Below are positions 49,380-58,804 of a DNA stretch of 64,000 nt, piece after piece. The stretch lies in the NCBI GenBank assembly GCA_017441705.1, contig JAFRWU010000028.1, forward strand, positions 16,815 to 80,814. The letters run 5' to 3'. The notes below the pieces were generated by a model that saw nothing but the letters and a program-made list of their open reading frames with translations, was not told where the DNA came from and made no database searches. The position numbers were made by a program, and so were the translations under genes. This DNA comes from Clostridia bacterium. GTDB taxonomy: Bacteria; Bacillota; Clostridia; Oscillospirales; QAMX01. Position 1 is the first letter of the stretch. Each line of letters opens with the position of its first letter.

Positions 49380-50636
49380 TCATCGAATCTGTCCGTTTCC
49401 CCGGACAATGTATTTATACGTGTTCAACTCCGCAAGGCCCATGGGACCGCGGGCGTGCAGCTTCTGCGTGGAGATCCCCATTTCACAGCCGAGGCCGAAT
49501 TCTCCGCCGTCTGTGAACCGGGTGGAGGCGTTGACGTAGACGGCGGCGCTGTCCACGCGCTCCGTGAAGAGAGCGGCGTTTTCCCCGTTCTCTGTCAGGA
49601 TCGCTTCGCTGTGCCCTGTGGAATGCGCCGCGATATGCGCGATCGCGTCTTTCACGCCGCCGACGACTGCGACGGCGAGGACGTAATCCAGAAATTCCGT
49701 GTCGAAATCCCCGTCCTTTGCGGGCGTTCCGCTGATGATTGCCGCCGCCTCCGGATCGAGCCGCAGCTCCACCGGCGGAAGGCCGTCCCTGATGCGGTCG
49801 AAGACGAGGCGCTGCCGCAGTTCCGGCAGAAAATCGTTTGCAATCGCCCGGTGGACCAGGAGCGTCTCCGCGGCGTTGCAGACCGAAGGCCGGCTGGCTT
49901 TCGCGTTTTCTATGATCCTGAGGGCTGAAGGGATATCGGCGGTCTCATCGACAAAGATATGACAGATACCCGTGCCAGTTTCGATGCAGGGGACCTTCGC
50001 GTGCTCCACGCATCGTCTGATCAATCCGGCTCCGCCCCGCGGGATCAGGAGATCGACAAAACCGGCGGCTTCCATCAGTTCGTCGGCGCTCTTGCGGTCC
50101 GTATCCTCGATAAATCCGACCAGTTCTTCCGGAAGCCCTGCGTCAGACAACCCCATCCTGATCGCACGGACGATCGCCTTGTTCGACCGGTACGCCTCTT
50201 TCCCGCCGCGCAGGATCACGGCGTTTCCCGATTTCAGCGCCAGAGCGGCGGCGTCGGAGGTCACGTTCGGGCGGCTTTCGTAGATGATGGCGATCACCCC
50301 GAAAGGAACGGATGTCTTTTCGATCACGAGCCCGTTCGGCCTTTCGGCGCGCGAAAGGACGCGGCCTTCCGGATCGGGCAGCTCCGCCACCTCGCGCACT
50401 CCGTTCGCCATGGCGCGGATGCGCTCACGGCTGAGCTTCAGACGGTCGATCATAACGGTTCCGTAGCGGGAACGCGAGGCCTCCACGTCCTCAAGGTTTG
50501 CATCGAGAATGGAATCGGCTTCCGATTCAAGGCGGGATGCGATACAGGCACGCGCCGTATTCTTTTTCTTTTTGTCAAGCTGCTTTGTTTGAAAAGCGTT
50601 TTTCGTCTCCCTGAGGATTTCGGCCGTTGTTTTCAA
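49380..50636 (-). CDS. proA: Gamma-glutamyl phosphate reductase
   Basis: 418 aa. Reduces glutamyl-5-phosphate to the semialdehyde. ALDH superfamily: [37 protein letters not shown], and catalytic Cys in [16 protein letters not shown]. Starts four bases inside the proB stop, so coupled to proB. Confidence 0.96.
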   Translation of the reverse strand: MKTTAEILRETKNAFQTKQLDKKKKNTARACIASRLESEADSILDANLEDVEASRSRYGTVMIDRLKLSRERIRAMANGVREVAELPDPEGRVLSRAERPNGLVIEKTSVPFGVIAIIYESRPNVTSDAAALALKSGNAVILRGGKEAYRSNKAIVRAIRMGLSDAGLPEELVGFIEDTDRKSADELMEAAGFVDLLIPRGGAGLIRRCVEHAKVPCIETGTGICHIFVDETADIPSALRIIENAKASRPSVCNAAETLLVHRAIANDFLPELRQRLVFDRIRDGLPPVELRLDPEAAAIISGTPAKDGDFDTEFLDYVLAVAVVGGVKDAIAHIAAHSTGHSEAILTENGENAALFTERVDSAAVYVNASTRFTDGGEFGLGCEMGISTQKLHARGPMGLAELNTYKYIVRGNGQIR

Positions 50637-51406
50637 GAATTCTTCCTCCCCTGAAACCGCGTTCCGACCGGTTTCCCGTCGAGAACCTCGTATAGGATTT
50701 CCGGATTCGCTCCGTTGACGATGAACATGTCGATCCCCGATCTCATGACGATCGCGGCGGCGCCGAGCTTGGTCGCCATGCCGCCGGTCGAAAGCGCGGT
50801 CCCTTTCCCGCCGGCGAACGAGAGCATTTCCGGCGTGATTTCGCGGACGAAGGGGATCAGCTCGCTTTTTTCGCTCGTTCTCGGATCCGCCGTGTAGAGA
50901 CCGTCTACGTCGGAGAGAAGGATCAGGAGATCCGATTTCACGCTGACGGCAACCAGAGCGCTGAGCGTATCGTTTTCACCGACCGAGATCTCTGACGTGG
51001 AAACGGTGTCGTTTTCGTTGATGATCGGAAGAGCTTTCAGCGAAAGAAGCCTTTCCAGGGTGTTGGCGAAGTTTTCATGCCGCTTTTCATCATGAATGTC
51101 TTCTCCCGTCAGAAGGATCTGCGCCACGGTATGGTTGTATTCGGAAAACAGCTTGTCGTAAACATACATCAACTCGCTCTGCCCCACGGCGGCCGCGGCC
51201 TGCTTGGTGGGCATATCATCCGGCCTTTTCGAAAGATTGAGCTTTCCGACGCCCATGGCGATGGCGCCGGAGGATACGAGGATGACTTCGTGCCCGGCGT
51301 TTTTGATATCGCTGAGGACCTTGCAGAGGGATTCCACGCGGCGGATATCCATGCGCCCGGTGGCATGCGTCAGATTCGACGTACCGACCTTTACGGTGAT
51401 TCTCAT
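50633..51406 (-). CDS. proB: Glutamate 5-kinase, short form without PUA domain
   Basis: 257 aa, amino-acid-kinase fold: TVKVGTSNL at the start, [36 protein letters not shown], and [18 protein letters not shown] [27 protein letters not shown]. The C-terminal PUA domain of the E. coli enzyme is absent, as in many Bacillota. First gene of proBAC, with ATG 51406 behind AGGGG. Confidence 0.95.
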   Translation of the reverse strand: MRITVKVGTSNLTHATGRMDIRRVESLCKVLSDIKNAGHEVILVSSGAIAMGVGKLNLSKRPDDMPTKQAAAAVGQSELMYVYDKLFSEYNHTVAQILLTGEDIHDEKRHENFANTLERLLSLKALPIINENDTVSTSEISVGENDTLSALVAVSVKSDLLILLSDVDGLYTADPRTSEKSELIPFVREITPEMLSFAGGKGTALSTGGMATKLGAAAIVMRSGIDMFIVNGANPEILYEVLDGKPVGTRFQGRKNS

Positions 51407-51462
51407 ATTGCATCCCCTTGGCTGATCATGCGGAAAGGAAACGCCTTCCCTGATTTTCCCTC

Positions 51463-51491
51463 AGTTTACAACAAAAGCGATCCTGCGTCAA
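51463..51491 (-). promoter_or_regulatory. Sigma-A promoter of proBAC
   Basis: On the minus strand TTGACG (51491-51486), 17-base spacer, TAAACT (51468-51463). Confidence 0.72.
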
Positions 51492-51509
51492 GGCTTTATC
51501 GCGAGAAAG

Positions 51510-51556
51510 AAAAACGCAAAAAGCGGGACCTGCCATTAAAAACGCAGGTCCCGCTT
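51510..51556 (-). terminator. Intrinsic terminator of F420-ligase-like gene
   Basis: On the minus strand a perfect 13-bp stem AAGCGGGACCTGC/GCAGGTCCCGCTT is followed by a T-rich tract. It is 18 bases after the stop and about 20 bases before the proBAC -35 box. Confidence 0.92.
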
Positions 51557-51573
51557 GCGGGAACGTTGATTCT

Positions 51574-52764
51574 TTATACAGTGTAGTTGTCAAAATAACC
51601 CTGGATCCAGACGATGGGCGTGCCCTTGTCGCCGCTTCCGCTGGTCAGATCGCACAGAGAACCGATCAGATCGGTCAGCCGGCGCGGCGTAGTGCCCTGG
51701 GATACCATGTTGCCGACAAGATCAGAGTCCTTATGACGAATGTAATCGGAAATGGCGGCCTTGAGCGCATCGCCGGAGAGATCGGCAAACTGATTGTCCG
51801 CCAGATACTTCAGCTTGACTTCGTTCGGCTGACCGACAAGTCCCGCCGTATGAGCCGGAGATACGACCGGGTCTGCAAGCTCCCAGATCTTTCCGACCGG
51901 ATCCTTGAAAGCTCCGTCGCCGTAGATCATGACCTCGATCTTTTTCCCCGTGGCCTCGAAAAGCTCCTTCGCGATGCGTTCCACAATGGATTCGCAGTTG
52001 TGCGGGAAAAGCTTGACGCTTTCTTCGGTGGCCTTGTTGCTGCCGAGAAGACCGTAGGTTTCGTTGCAGCCGCTGCCGTCAACGGGAGCGGTCATGATAT
52101 CGTCAAGACCGAGCACGATCCGGGCGCCGGCTTTTTTCAGAAGCTTCTTGCTTCTTTCTCTGGTATGGATATCGCAGGTCAGGACCGCGTCGGTGTATTT
52201 CAGGATCGCGCGCGGGTCGTTTGCCAGGATGACTTCCGCTTCGCATCCCTGGGATTCGATCAATTCCTTGTAGTAAGAGATGTAGTCGACGCCGGTAAAG
52301 GGGTGCTTGCGGACCCCGAAAAGATCGCGGAAACGGGCTTCGGTCAGGACGTCTCGTGTCGTGTCGATCCCCGCCTCGTCGAGAGAATCGAGATCGATCA
52401 GATGGTTGCCGACTTCATCGGAAGGATAACTGAGCATCAGGATGATCTTCTTCGCGCCTCTGGCGATGCCCTTCAGGCAGATGGCAAAACGGTTGCGGCT
52501 GAGAATCGGGAAAATCAGGCCGAATTCCCCCTCGGGGAACTTGGCGCGTACGTCCGCCGCGATCTGATCGACGGTGGCGTAATTGCCCTGGGCGCGGGCG
52601 ACGACTGCTTCGGTCACGGCGACGACGTCTCTGTCGCGGAAGGCGATATTCTCGCTTTCGGCGGCTTTCAGGACGCTGGAAACCACGATCCCGGCGATAT
52701 CGTCTCCGGCACGGATGATGGGAGCTCTGACGCCGCGGGAAACGGTCCCGATGAGTCTTTCCAT
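51574..52764 (-). CDS. Coenzyme F420:L-glutamate ligase family protein
   Basis: 396 aa from ATG 52764 behind CGAGG. Sequence from IGTVSRGVRAPIIRAGDDIAGIV with VVAVTEAVVARAQGNYATV, then FPILSRNRFAICLKGIARG is the CofE-like domain; the second half (HPFTGVDYISYYKEL and VLGLDDIMTAPVDGSGCNETYG) is a long extension found in clostridial homologues. True CofE glutamylates F420-0 in Archaea and Actinobacteria. No other F420 gene is in the window, so this may act on a different acid. It is divergent from a LysR regulator, a common sign that the regulator controls it. Confidence 0.85.
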   Translation of the reverse strand: MERLIGTVSRGVRAPIIRAGDDIAGIVVSSVLKAAESENIAFRDRDVVAVTEAVVARAQGNYATVDQIAADVRAKFPEGEFGLIFPILSRNRFAICLKGIARGAKKIILMLSYPSDEVGNHLIDLDSLDEAGIDTTRDVLTEARFRDLFGVRKHPFTGVDYISYYKELIESQGCEAEVILANDPRAILKYTDAVLTCDIHTRERSKKLLKKAGARIVLGLDDIMTAPVDGSGCNETYGLLGSNKATEESVKLFPHNCESIVERIAKELFEATGKKIEVMIYGDGAFKDPVGKIWELADPVVSPAHTAGLVGQPNEVKLKYLADNQFADLSGDALKAAISDYIRHKDSDLVGNMVSQGTTPRRLTDLIGSLCDLTSGSGDKGTPIVWIQGYFDNYTV

Positions 52765-52791
52765 AAGAATCAACCTCGCTTTAAGTTTTTG

Positions 52792-52820
52792 TTGACAAAC
52801 GTTTGAATTCATTATAGGAT
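52792..52820 (+). promoter_or_regulatory. Candidate promoter of LysR gene, in a shared divergent region
   Basis: TTGACA at 52792-52797, 17-base spacer, TAGGAT at 52815-52820. The minus-strand TATAAT at 52816-52811 overlaps it and may be the -10 of the F420-ligase-like gene; its -35 is poor. AAACGTTT palindrome at 52797-52804 lies inside. Confidence 0.5.
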
Positions 52821-52939
52821 AAATACGGATCGAGCGGTTCGCGCTTTTTGCAGGAATGACCCTCGAACCACAGATATTATACCCCAAGGATCGCCTATAA
52901 TCAAATCATATTTCTTTATATCAAAGATAAGGTGGCTTT

Positions 52940-53857
52940 ATGGATATCAAGCTGGAACGTTACAAGATCTTCTGTACCGTGGTGGAATCCGGTTCCTTTT
53001 CCGCTGCGGCGGAGAAACTGTACGTCACGCAGAGCGCCGTCAGCCAAAGCATCCGTTCGCTGGAAGAATCGCTGGGAGCCACGCTGTTCGTACGCAAAAA
53101 AAGCGGCGTGACTCCGACGTCGATGGGGACGCTTTTGTATGATTACGCGGCCGGAGCGCTTTCCCTTCTGAATGCTGCGGAAAGAAAATTCGGCGCATAT
53201 TCCTCCCTTTCCTCCGGCGAGCTCTCGCTGGGAGCCAGCGATACCATCTGCAGGCACGTCCTGCTCCCGATCCTGAAAACGTTTCACGACAGGTATCCGG
53301 CCGTTCGCCTCAGCGTATCCAACCGCGTCACCTCAGAAGGAGTAAACGATCTGCAGACCGGAAAAACCGAAATCGCTTTCGTCAATCTTCCCTATCCCCC
53401 GCTCTTTGAGGATTCCGGGATCGGATGTGAAAAGGCTATTCCGCTGCACGATATATTTGTGGCTTCGGAGGATTTCCGGATTCCGCGCGGAAAAAAGTAC
53501 GACTGGAAGGAAATCGCGGAGCTTCCGCTGGTGATGCTGGAAAAACGATCCAACTCACGATGCCGCGTGGACGAATTCTTTGCGGCGCACGGCATACGTC
53601 TTTCCCCGGAGTTTGAACTGGGATCCCACGAATTGCTCCTTGCGTTCGCGCAGGCAGGCCTCGGCGTAGCCTGCGTCACAAAAGAGTTTTCCGAGGACGT
53701 TTTGAACACGGGAAAACTGAAGATCCTTCCGACAAAAGGGCAGCTTCCCGAAAGGAATGTCGGTATCCTGACCCTTTCCCATTCGCCGCTCAGCGCCGCC
53801 TCGAGAGCGTTTTTGGAGATTTTCAGAGAACAGTACGCAGAACACGAAAAGAAGTGA
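52940..53857 (+). CDS. LysR-type transcriptional regulator
   Basis: 305 aa, ATG 52940. N-terminal HTH: FCTVVESGSFSAAAEKLYVTQSAVSQSIRSLEESLGATLF; C-terminal substrate-binding fold from residue about 90, with SSGELSLGASDTICRHVLLP. Divergent from the F420-ligase homologue, the likely target. The small membrane gene follows 10 bases after the stop and may be co-transcribed. Inducer not predictable. Confidence 0.93.
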   Translation: MDIKLERYKIFCTVVESGSFSAAAEKLYVTQSAVSQSIRSLEESLGATLFVRKKSGVTPTSMGTLLYDYAAGALSLLNAAERKFGAYSSLSSGELSLGASDTICRHVLLPILKTFHDRYPAVRLSVSNRVTSEGVNDLQTGKTEIAFVNLPYPPLFEDSGIGCEKAIPLHDIFVASEDFRIPRGKKYDWKEIAELPLVMLEKRSNSRCRVDEFFAAHGIRLSPEFELGSHELLLAFAQAGLGVACVTKEFSEDVLNTGKLKILPTKGQLPERNVGILTLSHSPLSAASRAFLEIFREQYAEHEKK

Positions 53858-53867
53858 GGAAAAGAAT

Positions 53868-54134
53868 ATGTACGGCAGATTTTTCAAGGTTGCCATGCTC
53901 GTCCTGTTTGCGGCGTTCCTTGCCTGCAGGATGTTTATTTCGATCGGATGGATCAACGATATCGTTCTGAGCGCAGCGCTCGTCCTGTTTTTCGCGCTTG
54001 CGGGCGGCGGGCTGCTCTTCGACAAAAAAGCAGAAGAAGGCGACAGACGCGCATACAGGAATTTTACCGTTGCATTCGGCGTGATCCTTCTTGTCTGGGG
54101 CGTTCTGCTGCTTCTTCGCTACGTGATCCTCTGA
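53868..54134 (+). CDS. Small three-helix membrane protein, unknown function
   Basis: 88 aa, ATG 53868 after GAGGAAAAGA. Three hydrophobic helices: residues 7-24 (VAMLVLFAAFLACRMFI), 29-50 (DIVLSAALVLFFALAGGGLLF) and 68-87 (FTVAFGVILLVWGVLLLL). No family recognised. It follows the LysR gene closely, and its end is marked by a terminator. Confidence 0.7.
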   Translation: MYGRFFKVAMLVLFAAFLACRMFISIGWINDIVLSAALVLFFALAGGGLLFDKKAEEGDRRAYRNFTVAFGVILLVWGVLLLLRYVIL

Positions 54135-54170
54135 TTCCCCTGCTTTCCATACGGGAGAGGTCTGAATACG

Positions 54171-54210
54171 AAAAGGACAAACCGCGGTTTGCGCGATTTG
54201 TCCTTTTGCA
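54171..54210. terminator. Bidirectional hairpin between small membrane gene and beta-lactamase-like gene
   Basis: AAAAGGACAAA and TTTGTCCTTTT (54171-54181, 54197-54207), 11-bp stem, 15-base loop, with T residues on both strands. Confidence 0.85.
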
Positions 54211-54231
54211 TTTTGATCGTATATGAAAGCG

Positions 54232-55371
54232 TCAGGAATCCTCCCGCAGACCGCGGTAAGCGGCGTCACGCAGCTCCGTGTGATGCCAGGGAGCGCCGAA
54301 TTCATGCTGAGCGTAAAAGATCGCGACCTCGTTTTCCGGATCGATCAGCATATAGGCGCCGGCCGCGCCGTCCCAGCCGAACTCTCCGAAGGCTGACGGC
54401 GACATTTCGGGCCGGACAAGCGTGCGTACGCCAAGGCCGTAGCTGTACCCGATCTGCCCCACGTAGATGGACGCCGCAAAATCCGCGCGTCTGACCGGAT
54501 CCAGCTGGTCGCGCCGCATGAGATCGATCGTCTCTTTTTTCAGGACCCTCTCTCCCTCCGGCGTAATGCCGTAATGGCAGAGGACGTTCGCGAATTTCGC
54601 ATAATCCTCCACAGAAGAAACGAGCCCTGCGCCGCCGCTTTCGTATTTCCCGGACAGCTTATACACGCAGTCCTTGTCCTTTTGAGCGTACTTTCCCGTT
54701 GCATGATCGTAAGCGTGATACTGCCATGCCAGACGGCCAAATACGCCGGGAGTACGGACGAATCCGGTATCCTTCATGCCGACGGGATCCAGAACGGCTT
54801 TCCTGAGGTAACTCCCGAAGGATTCGCCCGACCAGATTTCGATCAACGCGCCGAGTACGTCATGGCATAGACTGTACCGGTATCTGGTGCCGGGTTCGAA
54901 TCCGAGCGGCGTTTCCGCGAACGCGCGCACGAGATCGAGCGTCGAGGCGTTTTCTCCCTTTTCTTTTTGAATCCTTCGGATCGCAGGTGAATTCAGGTCG
55001 TAATCAAGGCCGCCCGACATGGTAAAAAGATGCCGCACCGTCAGAGGGATCGCGGCTTTGCGAACGGCGTCGGATCCCGGCAGTCTGACCTGAAGATCGC
55101 GATACGCGGGAAGGTATTCGGCGACGGGATCGTCAAGACGGTACAAGCCCTTATCGTACAGCGTCAAAGCGGCCGTACAGGTGGCCACTTTCGAAGCGGA
55201 ATACAGATTGTAGAGCGTGTTCTCCGTCACGGGAACGCCGCCGTCCAGATCGGCATAGCCGGTCATATGGCGATATACGGGCTTCCCCCGATGGTATACG
55301 AGACAGTCCGCGGCAGGGATACCGCAGGAAGGCATCGAGTCGATCAAACGGGTCAATTCATCAAATCGCAT
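54232..55371 (-). CDS. Serine beta-lactamase/esterase-fold hydrolase (class C-like)
   Basis: 379 aa from ATG 55371 behind GGAGAAGGA. SxxK motif SASKVATC near residue 60, with YSLCHDVLGALIE in place of YxN (Y-S-L) and FGEFGWDGAAGAYMLIDP as the later loop, HEFGAP near the end. No signal peptide, so it is cytoplasmic, unlike true beta-lactamases; an esterase, D-aminopeptidase or transpeptidase-like role is possible. It follows a glycosyltransferase gene by 46 bases and shares its promoter. Confidence 0.85.
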   Translation of the reverse strand: MRFDELTRLIDSMPSCGIPAADCLVYHRGKPVYRHMTGYADLDGGVPVTENTLYNLYSASKVATCTAALTLYDKGLYRLDDPVAEYLPAYRDLQVRLPGSDAVRKAAIPLTVRHLFTMSGGLDYDLNSPAIRRIQKEKGENASTLDLVRAFAETPLGFEPGTRYRYSLCHDVLGALIEIWSGESFGSYLRKAVLDPVGMKDTGFVRTPGVFGRLAWQYHAYDHATGKYAQKDKDCVYKLSGKYESGGAGLVSSVEDYAKFANVLCHYGITPEGERVLKKETIDLMRRDQLDPVRRADFAASIYVGQIGYSYGLGVRTLVRPEMSPSAFGEFGWDGAAGAYMLIDPENEVAIFYAQHEFGAPWHHTELRDAAYRGLREDS

Positions 55372-55417
55372 AACGGTCCTTCTCCTTTGTATGGAATCGC
55401 CGGATTGCCCGGCAGTT

Positions 55418-56548
55418 TCAATCCAACAGATATCCTTCTCTGGCGAGAAGCCTTCTGATCTCCGAGATGCGCGCCTCCCACCGGCATCCGTCGGCAAAAA
55501 CGCGCTGCCTTTCCCGGCGGGCGGGGTCGTCGCCTGCGGCTGCCTTTTTCAAAAGACCCAGAAATTCCGCGTTGTCTCCCGCCGTGTATACGCAGTCGGG
55601 AAAGGACTCGATCAGCGCCGAGTGCCTTGTGGAAACGATAGGCTTTCCGGATGCGAGATAAGCGAAAAACACACGGGAACGGAGATCGCTTTCCTCCGCC
55701 TTTTCCAGGTAAGGCGCGATGCAGACGTCGAAATCGGAGACCGCGTCGAGAAGAACCGGTTGTGAATCGGTGATAAACGGAACTACGTTTTCACCGGACG
55801 TGATGCGAATGAAATCCTCCCGGGAAAGCTTATCCCGCATCTCCCCCGTCGTCGCCAGCACGAGCGTTCCGTCGATACTCCTGCCGATCTCCTCGATAAG
55901 ATCAAGATCGACCGCCTCCGAGACGTCGCCCGCAAAGCCGACTATCGGACGGGGATAGGATCCGGTCCGTGGATCCCCGGAGTCTTTTTTCGGGCGGTAA
56001 TCGATCCCGTTGGGCAGCAGGTAGGTTTTCGGATTTATGCCCGCAAGCTTTCGATAGAGATCGCGCCTGGCGGCGAATACGACGTCCGCACGGCGGCAGA
56101 GGGAGATCGCCTGTTTTTCTATGGATACGCTTTTCTTCCACGGAAGACGGTCGGGCAGATCCGCGCAGTCATAGACCAGTCCTTCATGGTATATTCCCGT
56201 GATCAGAGGCGCGTATACCGGTGAATAAAGCCACAGAAGCGGCGCCGACAGCTCTTCCCTTTTCAGAATGTCGCGGACGTAGGCAAGATATCCTCTTTGT
56301 CCGCGTATCGGATCAGCCCGGAAAAATGAGGATCCGGGAGACAGAAATCCGTTTGAAGAGTAGACCGTGACGTGCGGATATGGTTTGAAGGGAGCCGGAC
56401 GTTTCCCGCGGATGCCGGAACGTCCGCCGGGCGGATCCAGCCACACGACCTTTACGTCCCGCATCCTGGACATGATCATCTGGCGGCGGGTCGTACGCTC
56501 CGCCCACGGCAAATTGGAGAAACACAGTATTTCTTTGGGTTTCGGCAT
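55418..56548 (-). CDS. Glycosyltransferase, GT-B (GT4/UDP-sugar-like)
   Basis: 376 aa, ATG 56548 with GGGAGGTGA upstream. Lacks signal peptide. Motifs: SNLPWAERTTRRQMIMSRM at the start, LPNGIDYRPK (donor-site loop), IVGFAGDVSEAVDLDLI, and FFAYLASGKPIVSTRHSAL in place of the E-x7-E region. Closest to clostridial and actinobacterial teichuronic or capsule glycosyltransferases, in which acceptor is a lipid-linked sugar; this is inferred. It shares a promoter and operon with the serine-hydrolase gene. Confidence 0.8.
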   Translation of the reverse strand: MPKPKEILCFSNLPWAERTTRRQMIMSRMRDVKVVWLDPPGGRSGIRGKRPAPFKPYPHVTVYSSNGFLSPGSSFFRADPIRGQRGYLAYVRDILKREELSAPLLWLYSPVYAPLITGIYHEGLVYDCADLPDRLPWKKSVSIEKQAISLCRRADVVFAARRDLYRKLAGINPKTYLLPNGIDYRPKKDSGDPRTGSYPRPIVGFAGDVSEAVDLDLIEEIGRSIDGTLVLATTGEMRDKLSREDFIRITSGENVVPFITDSQPVLLDAVSDFDVCIAPYLEKAEESDLRSRVFFAYLASGKPIVSTRHSALIESFPDCVYTAGDNAEFLGLLKKAAAGDDPARRERQRVFADGCRWEARISEIRRLLAREGYLLD

Positions 56549-56596
56549 ATCGGGTCACCTCCCAGCCGGCATCCTGCCGTCGGTTCCGGCGCTTTG

Positions 56597-56625
56597 ATTA
56601 TAGCATACGGCCGTGCCCTTCGCAA
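56597..56625 (-). promoter_or_regulatory. Sigma-A promoter of glycosyltransferase-hydrolase operon
   Basis: On the minus strand TTGCGA (56625-56620), 17-base spacer, TATAAT (56602-56597). Confidence 0.78.
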
Positions 56626-56626
56626 G

Positions 56627-56902
56627 TCATTTTCCTCCGTCTTTGACGGGAACCAGAGGCTGATAATCCACCAGAATGATGTCGTCTCCTATTTTTCTGA
56701 TCGCTTCCCAAGGAATCACTACGTCGTCCTTTCTGCCGAGAAATCCCATGAGTCTTGCGCTTCCCGGGATCACGATGGAACGGATCCTGCCGGTTTTCAG
56801 ATCCATGATCGCGTCGGATACAAATCCGTAACGGGTCCCGTCGTGAATATTGATCACTTCCCTGAGACGAAGGTCCAGTACTTTTGCCGCATGGTCCTGC
56901 AT
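56627..56902 (-). CDS. YlmC/YmxH-family PRC-barrel sporulation protein
   Basis: 91 aa, ATG 56902 after GGGGGG. LRLREVINIHDGTRYGFVSDAIMDLKTGRI is the PRC-barrel start, with IPGSARLMGFLGRKDDVVIPWEAIRKIGDDIILVD following, the exact order of YlmC/YmxH proteins of endospore formers. It likely binds a sporulation partner in the cytoplasm. Alone, then a promoter for the next operon. Confidence 0.93.
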   Translation of the reverse strand: MQDHAAKVLDLRLREVINIHDGTRYGFVSDAIMDLKTGRIRSIVIPGSARLMGFLGRKDDVVIPWEAIRKIGDDIILVDYQPLVPVKDGGK

Positions 56903-57035
56903 TCTTCAGTCCCCCCTTTTTTCACTATTCCTATGAAAAAGAGAGGCTGATTATCCCTCCCGTTCCGCATGGCATATACTGAAAAAGAATGCGGCGTCAA
57001 AGCCGCTGAATATGGATTTCGGGAGGGACTTATCA

Positions 57036-58031
57036 TTGAAAAGGATCCTTGCGCTTTTCATCCTGCCGTTCTTTCTCCTGTCTCTTGCTTGCTGCGCCAG
57101 CGGCGGAGAAACCATCAGGACGGTCCGGGTGAACGAGGTGACGCATTCCGTATTTTACGCGCCGTTCTATGCGGCGATCGCGCTGGGCTATTTTGAGGAA
57201 GAGGGATTCCGGATCGAGCTGATCAACGGCGGCGGTTCAGACAAGAGCATGACGGCTGTCCTGACAGGAGACGCAGACGTCGGTCTGATGGGACCGGAAA
57301 CCGCGGTCTACGTGACCGGCGAAGGGAAAAGCGATCCCGTCATGGTGATCGGACAGCTGACAAAAAGAGACGGCTCTTTCCTCATGGGGAAAGCGCCGGA
57401 TCCGGATTTTACCTTTGAAAAGCTTGCGGGGAAAAGCGTGATCGGCGGACGCAGCGGCGGTATGCCGCAGATGACGCTGACGCACGTCCTGAAAGAACAT
57501 GGATTGGTCAACGGAGAAAACGTTACCGTTCGCACCGACGTGCAATTCGATTTGATGGGAGGAGCCTTCCTCAGCGGGAGCGACGATTACGTTACCATGT
57601 TCGAGCCGGCGGCCTCTGCCATGGAGCTTGCCGGAGAGGCGGTCATCGTTGCATCGGTCGGCGAAGCCGCGGGCGAAGTCCCCTATACCTGCTTTATGAT
57701 GAAGCAAAGCAGACTTCAGGAGGATCCCGCTTTCGCGGAAGCGTTTCTCAGAGCGCTCTATAAAGGACAGCAGTGGATCGCCGAAGCGGATCCCGATACC
57801 ATTGCATCGGTCATTTCGCCGGAGTTTCCCGACAGCGATGAGGCTCTTCTCTCCCGTGTTGCCGCCAGGTATCGGGAAATAGAAGTATGGTCTGCCGATC
57901 CGGTGATGCGGGAGGAAGCATACGACAGTCTGATCGAAATCATCACCGAAGCCGGCGTCATCGACAGCGCTCCGGCTTTCGCATCGGTCGTCGAGAACCG
58001 GTATGCAGAAGCCGCGGTGGCCGGAAAATGA
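57036..58031 (+). CDS. ABC transporter substrate-binding lipoprotein (SsuA/ThiY/NMT1-like)
   Basis: 331 aa from TTG 57036, nine bases after GGGAGG; an earlier ATG at 57012 has no ribosome site. Signal with lipid cysteine: LALFILPFFLLSLACC. Then VRVNEVTHSVFYAPFYAAIALGYFEEEGF, a SsuA/NMT1 signature, AVLTGDADVGLMGPETAVYV, and VIGGRSGGMPQMTLTHVLKEH. This fold binds nitrate, sulfonates, taurine or thiamine precursors. The following ATPase and permease complete the importer. The ligand is not predictable; nothing nearby metabolises such compounds. Confidence 0.9.
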   Translation: MKRILALFILPFFLLSLACCASGGETIRTVRVNEVTHSVFYAPFYAAIALGYFEEEGFRIELINGGGSDKSMTAVLTGDADVGLMGPETAVYVTGEGKSDPVMVIGQLTKRDGSFLMGKAPDPDFTFEKLAGKSVIGGRSGGMPQMTLTHVLKEHGLVNGENVTVRTDVQFDLMGGAFLSGSDDYVTMFEPAASAMELAGEAVIVASVGEAAGEVPYTCFMMKQSRLQEDPAFAEAFLRALYKGQQWIAEADPDTIASVISPEFPDSDEALLSRVAARYREIEVWSADPVMREEAYDSLIEIITEAGVIDSAPAFASVVENRYAEAAVAGK

Positions 58032-58804
58032 CGTTCCCGCGGCCGAACGGAGAAAAGCCTCTTCTTTCTCTCCGCAAGGTTTCCTACCGTTATCACACGC
58101 CGCAAAGTGAAATCGAAGCGCTTCGTGAAATCAGCTTTGACGTGTATCCGGGAGAGTTCCTTGTTCTTCTCGGTCCATCCGGCTGCGGGAAAACAACGAT
58201 TCTTTCGCTGATCGCCGGTCTGATTACGCCTTCGGAAGGAGAAATCATCCGCGGATCCCCCGAAGGGAGCTCCCTCAGAATAGGATATATGTTCCAGCAT
58301 GATCAGCTTTTTCCGTGGCTTACGGTATTGGACAACGCGCTTCTCAGCCCGCGTATCCGCAAGGAGCCGATCCGCGGGAAAAGAGCGGCGGCGGAAAAGC
58401 TTCTTGAAGAGTACGGGCTTGGCGCTTTCCTGAACAGTTATCCGCGCGAGCTTTCAGGAGGTATGCGTCAGAGAGCGGCGTTGATCCGTACGCTGAACGC
58501 AGACCCGGATCTTCTGCTGCTCGACGAGCCCTTCTCCGCTCTGGATTACCAGACGCGGATCACGGTATCCGACGATATTGCCGCCATCATAAGGCACGAG
58601 GGGAAAACCGCCGTCATGGTGACGCACGACGTTTCGGAAGCCCTGTCTCTTGCGGATCGCATGCTGACGCTCACCCGAAGGCCGTCTGAAGTCCGGAATG
58701 TGTTCACTGTGGATATTCCGGAGACGGGAGCTTTGGCGCGCCGCGCCTCTCCGCGCTTCGGAGAGTTATATCAAGCGGTCTGGAAGGAGATGACAGACGG
58801 ATGA
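58028..58804 (+). CDS. ABC transporter ATP-binding protein (SsuB/TauB-like)
   Basis: 258 aa; ATG 58028 overlaps the SBP stop (ATGA). Walker A LLGPSGCGKTTIL, Q-loop MFQHDQLFPWLTVLDN, signature LSGGMRQRAALIRTLN, Walker B LLLLDEPFSALD, H-loop MVTHDVSEALSL. The Q-loop neighbourhood LFPWLTV matches nitrate/sulfonate/thiamine precursor importers. Confidence 0.95.
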   Translation: MTFPRPNGEKPLLSLRKVSYRYHTPQSEIEALREISFDVYPGEFLVLLGPSGCGKTTILSLIAGLITPSEGEIIRGSPEGSSLRIGYMFQHDQLFPWLTVLDNALLSPRIRKEPIRGKRAAAEKLLEEYGLGAFLNSYPRELSGGMRQRAALIRTLNADPDLLLLDEPFSALDYQTRITVSDDIAAIIRHEGKTAVMVTHDVSEALSLADRMLTLTRRPSEVRNVFTVDIPETGALARRASPRFGELYQAVWKEMTDG

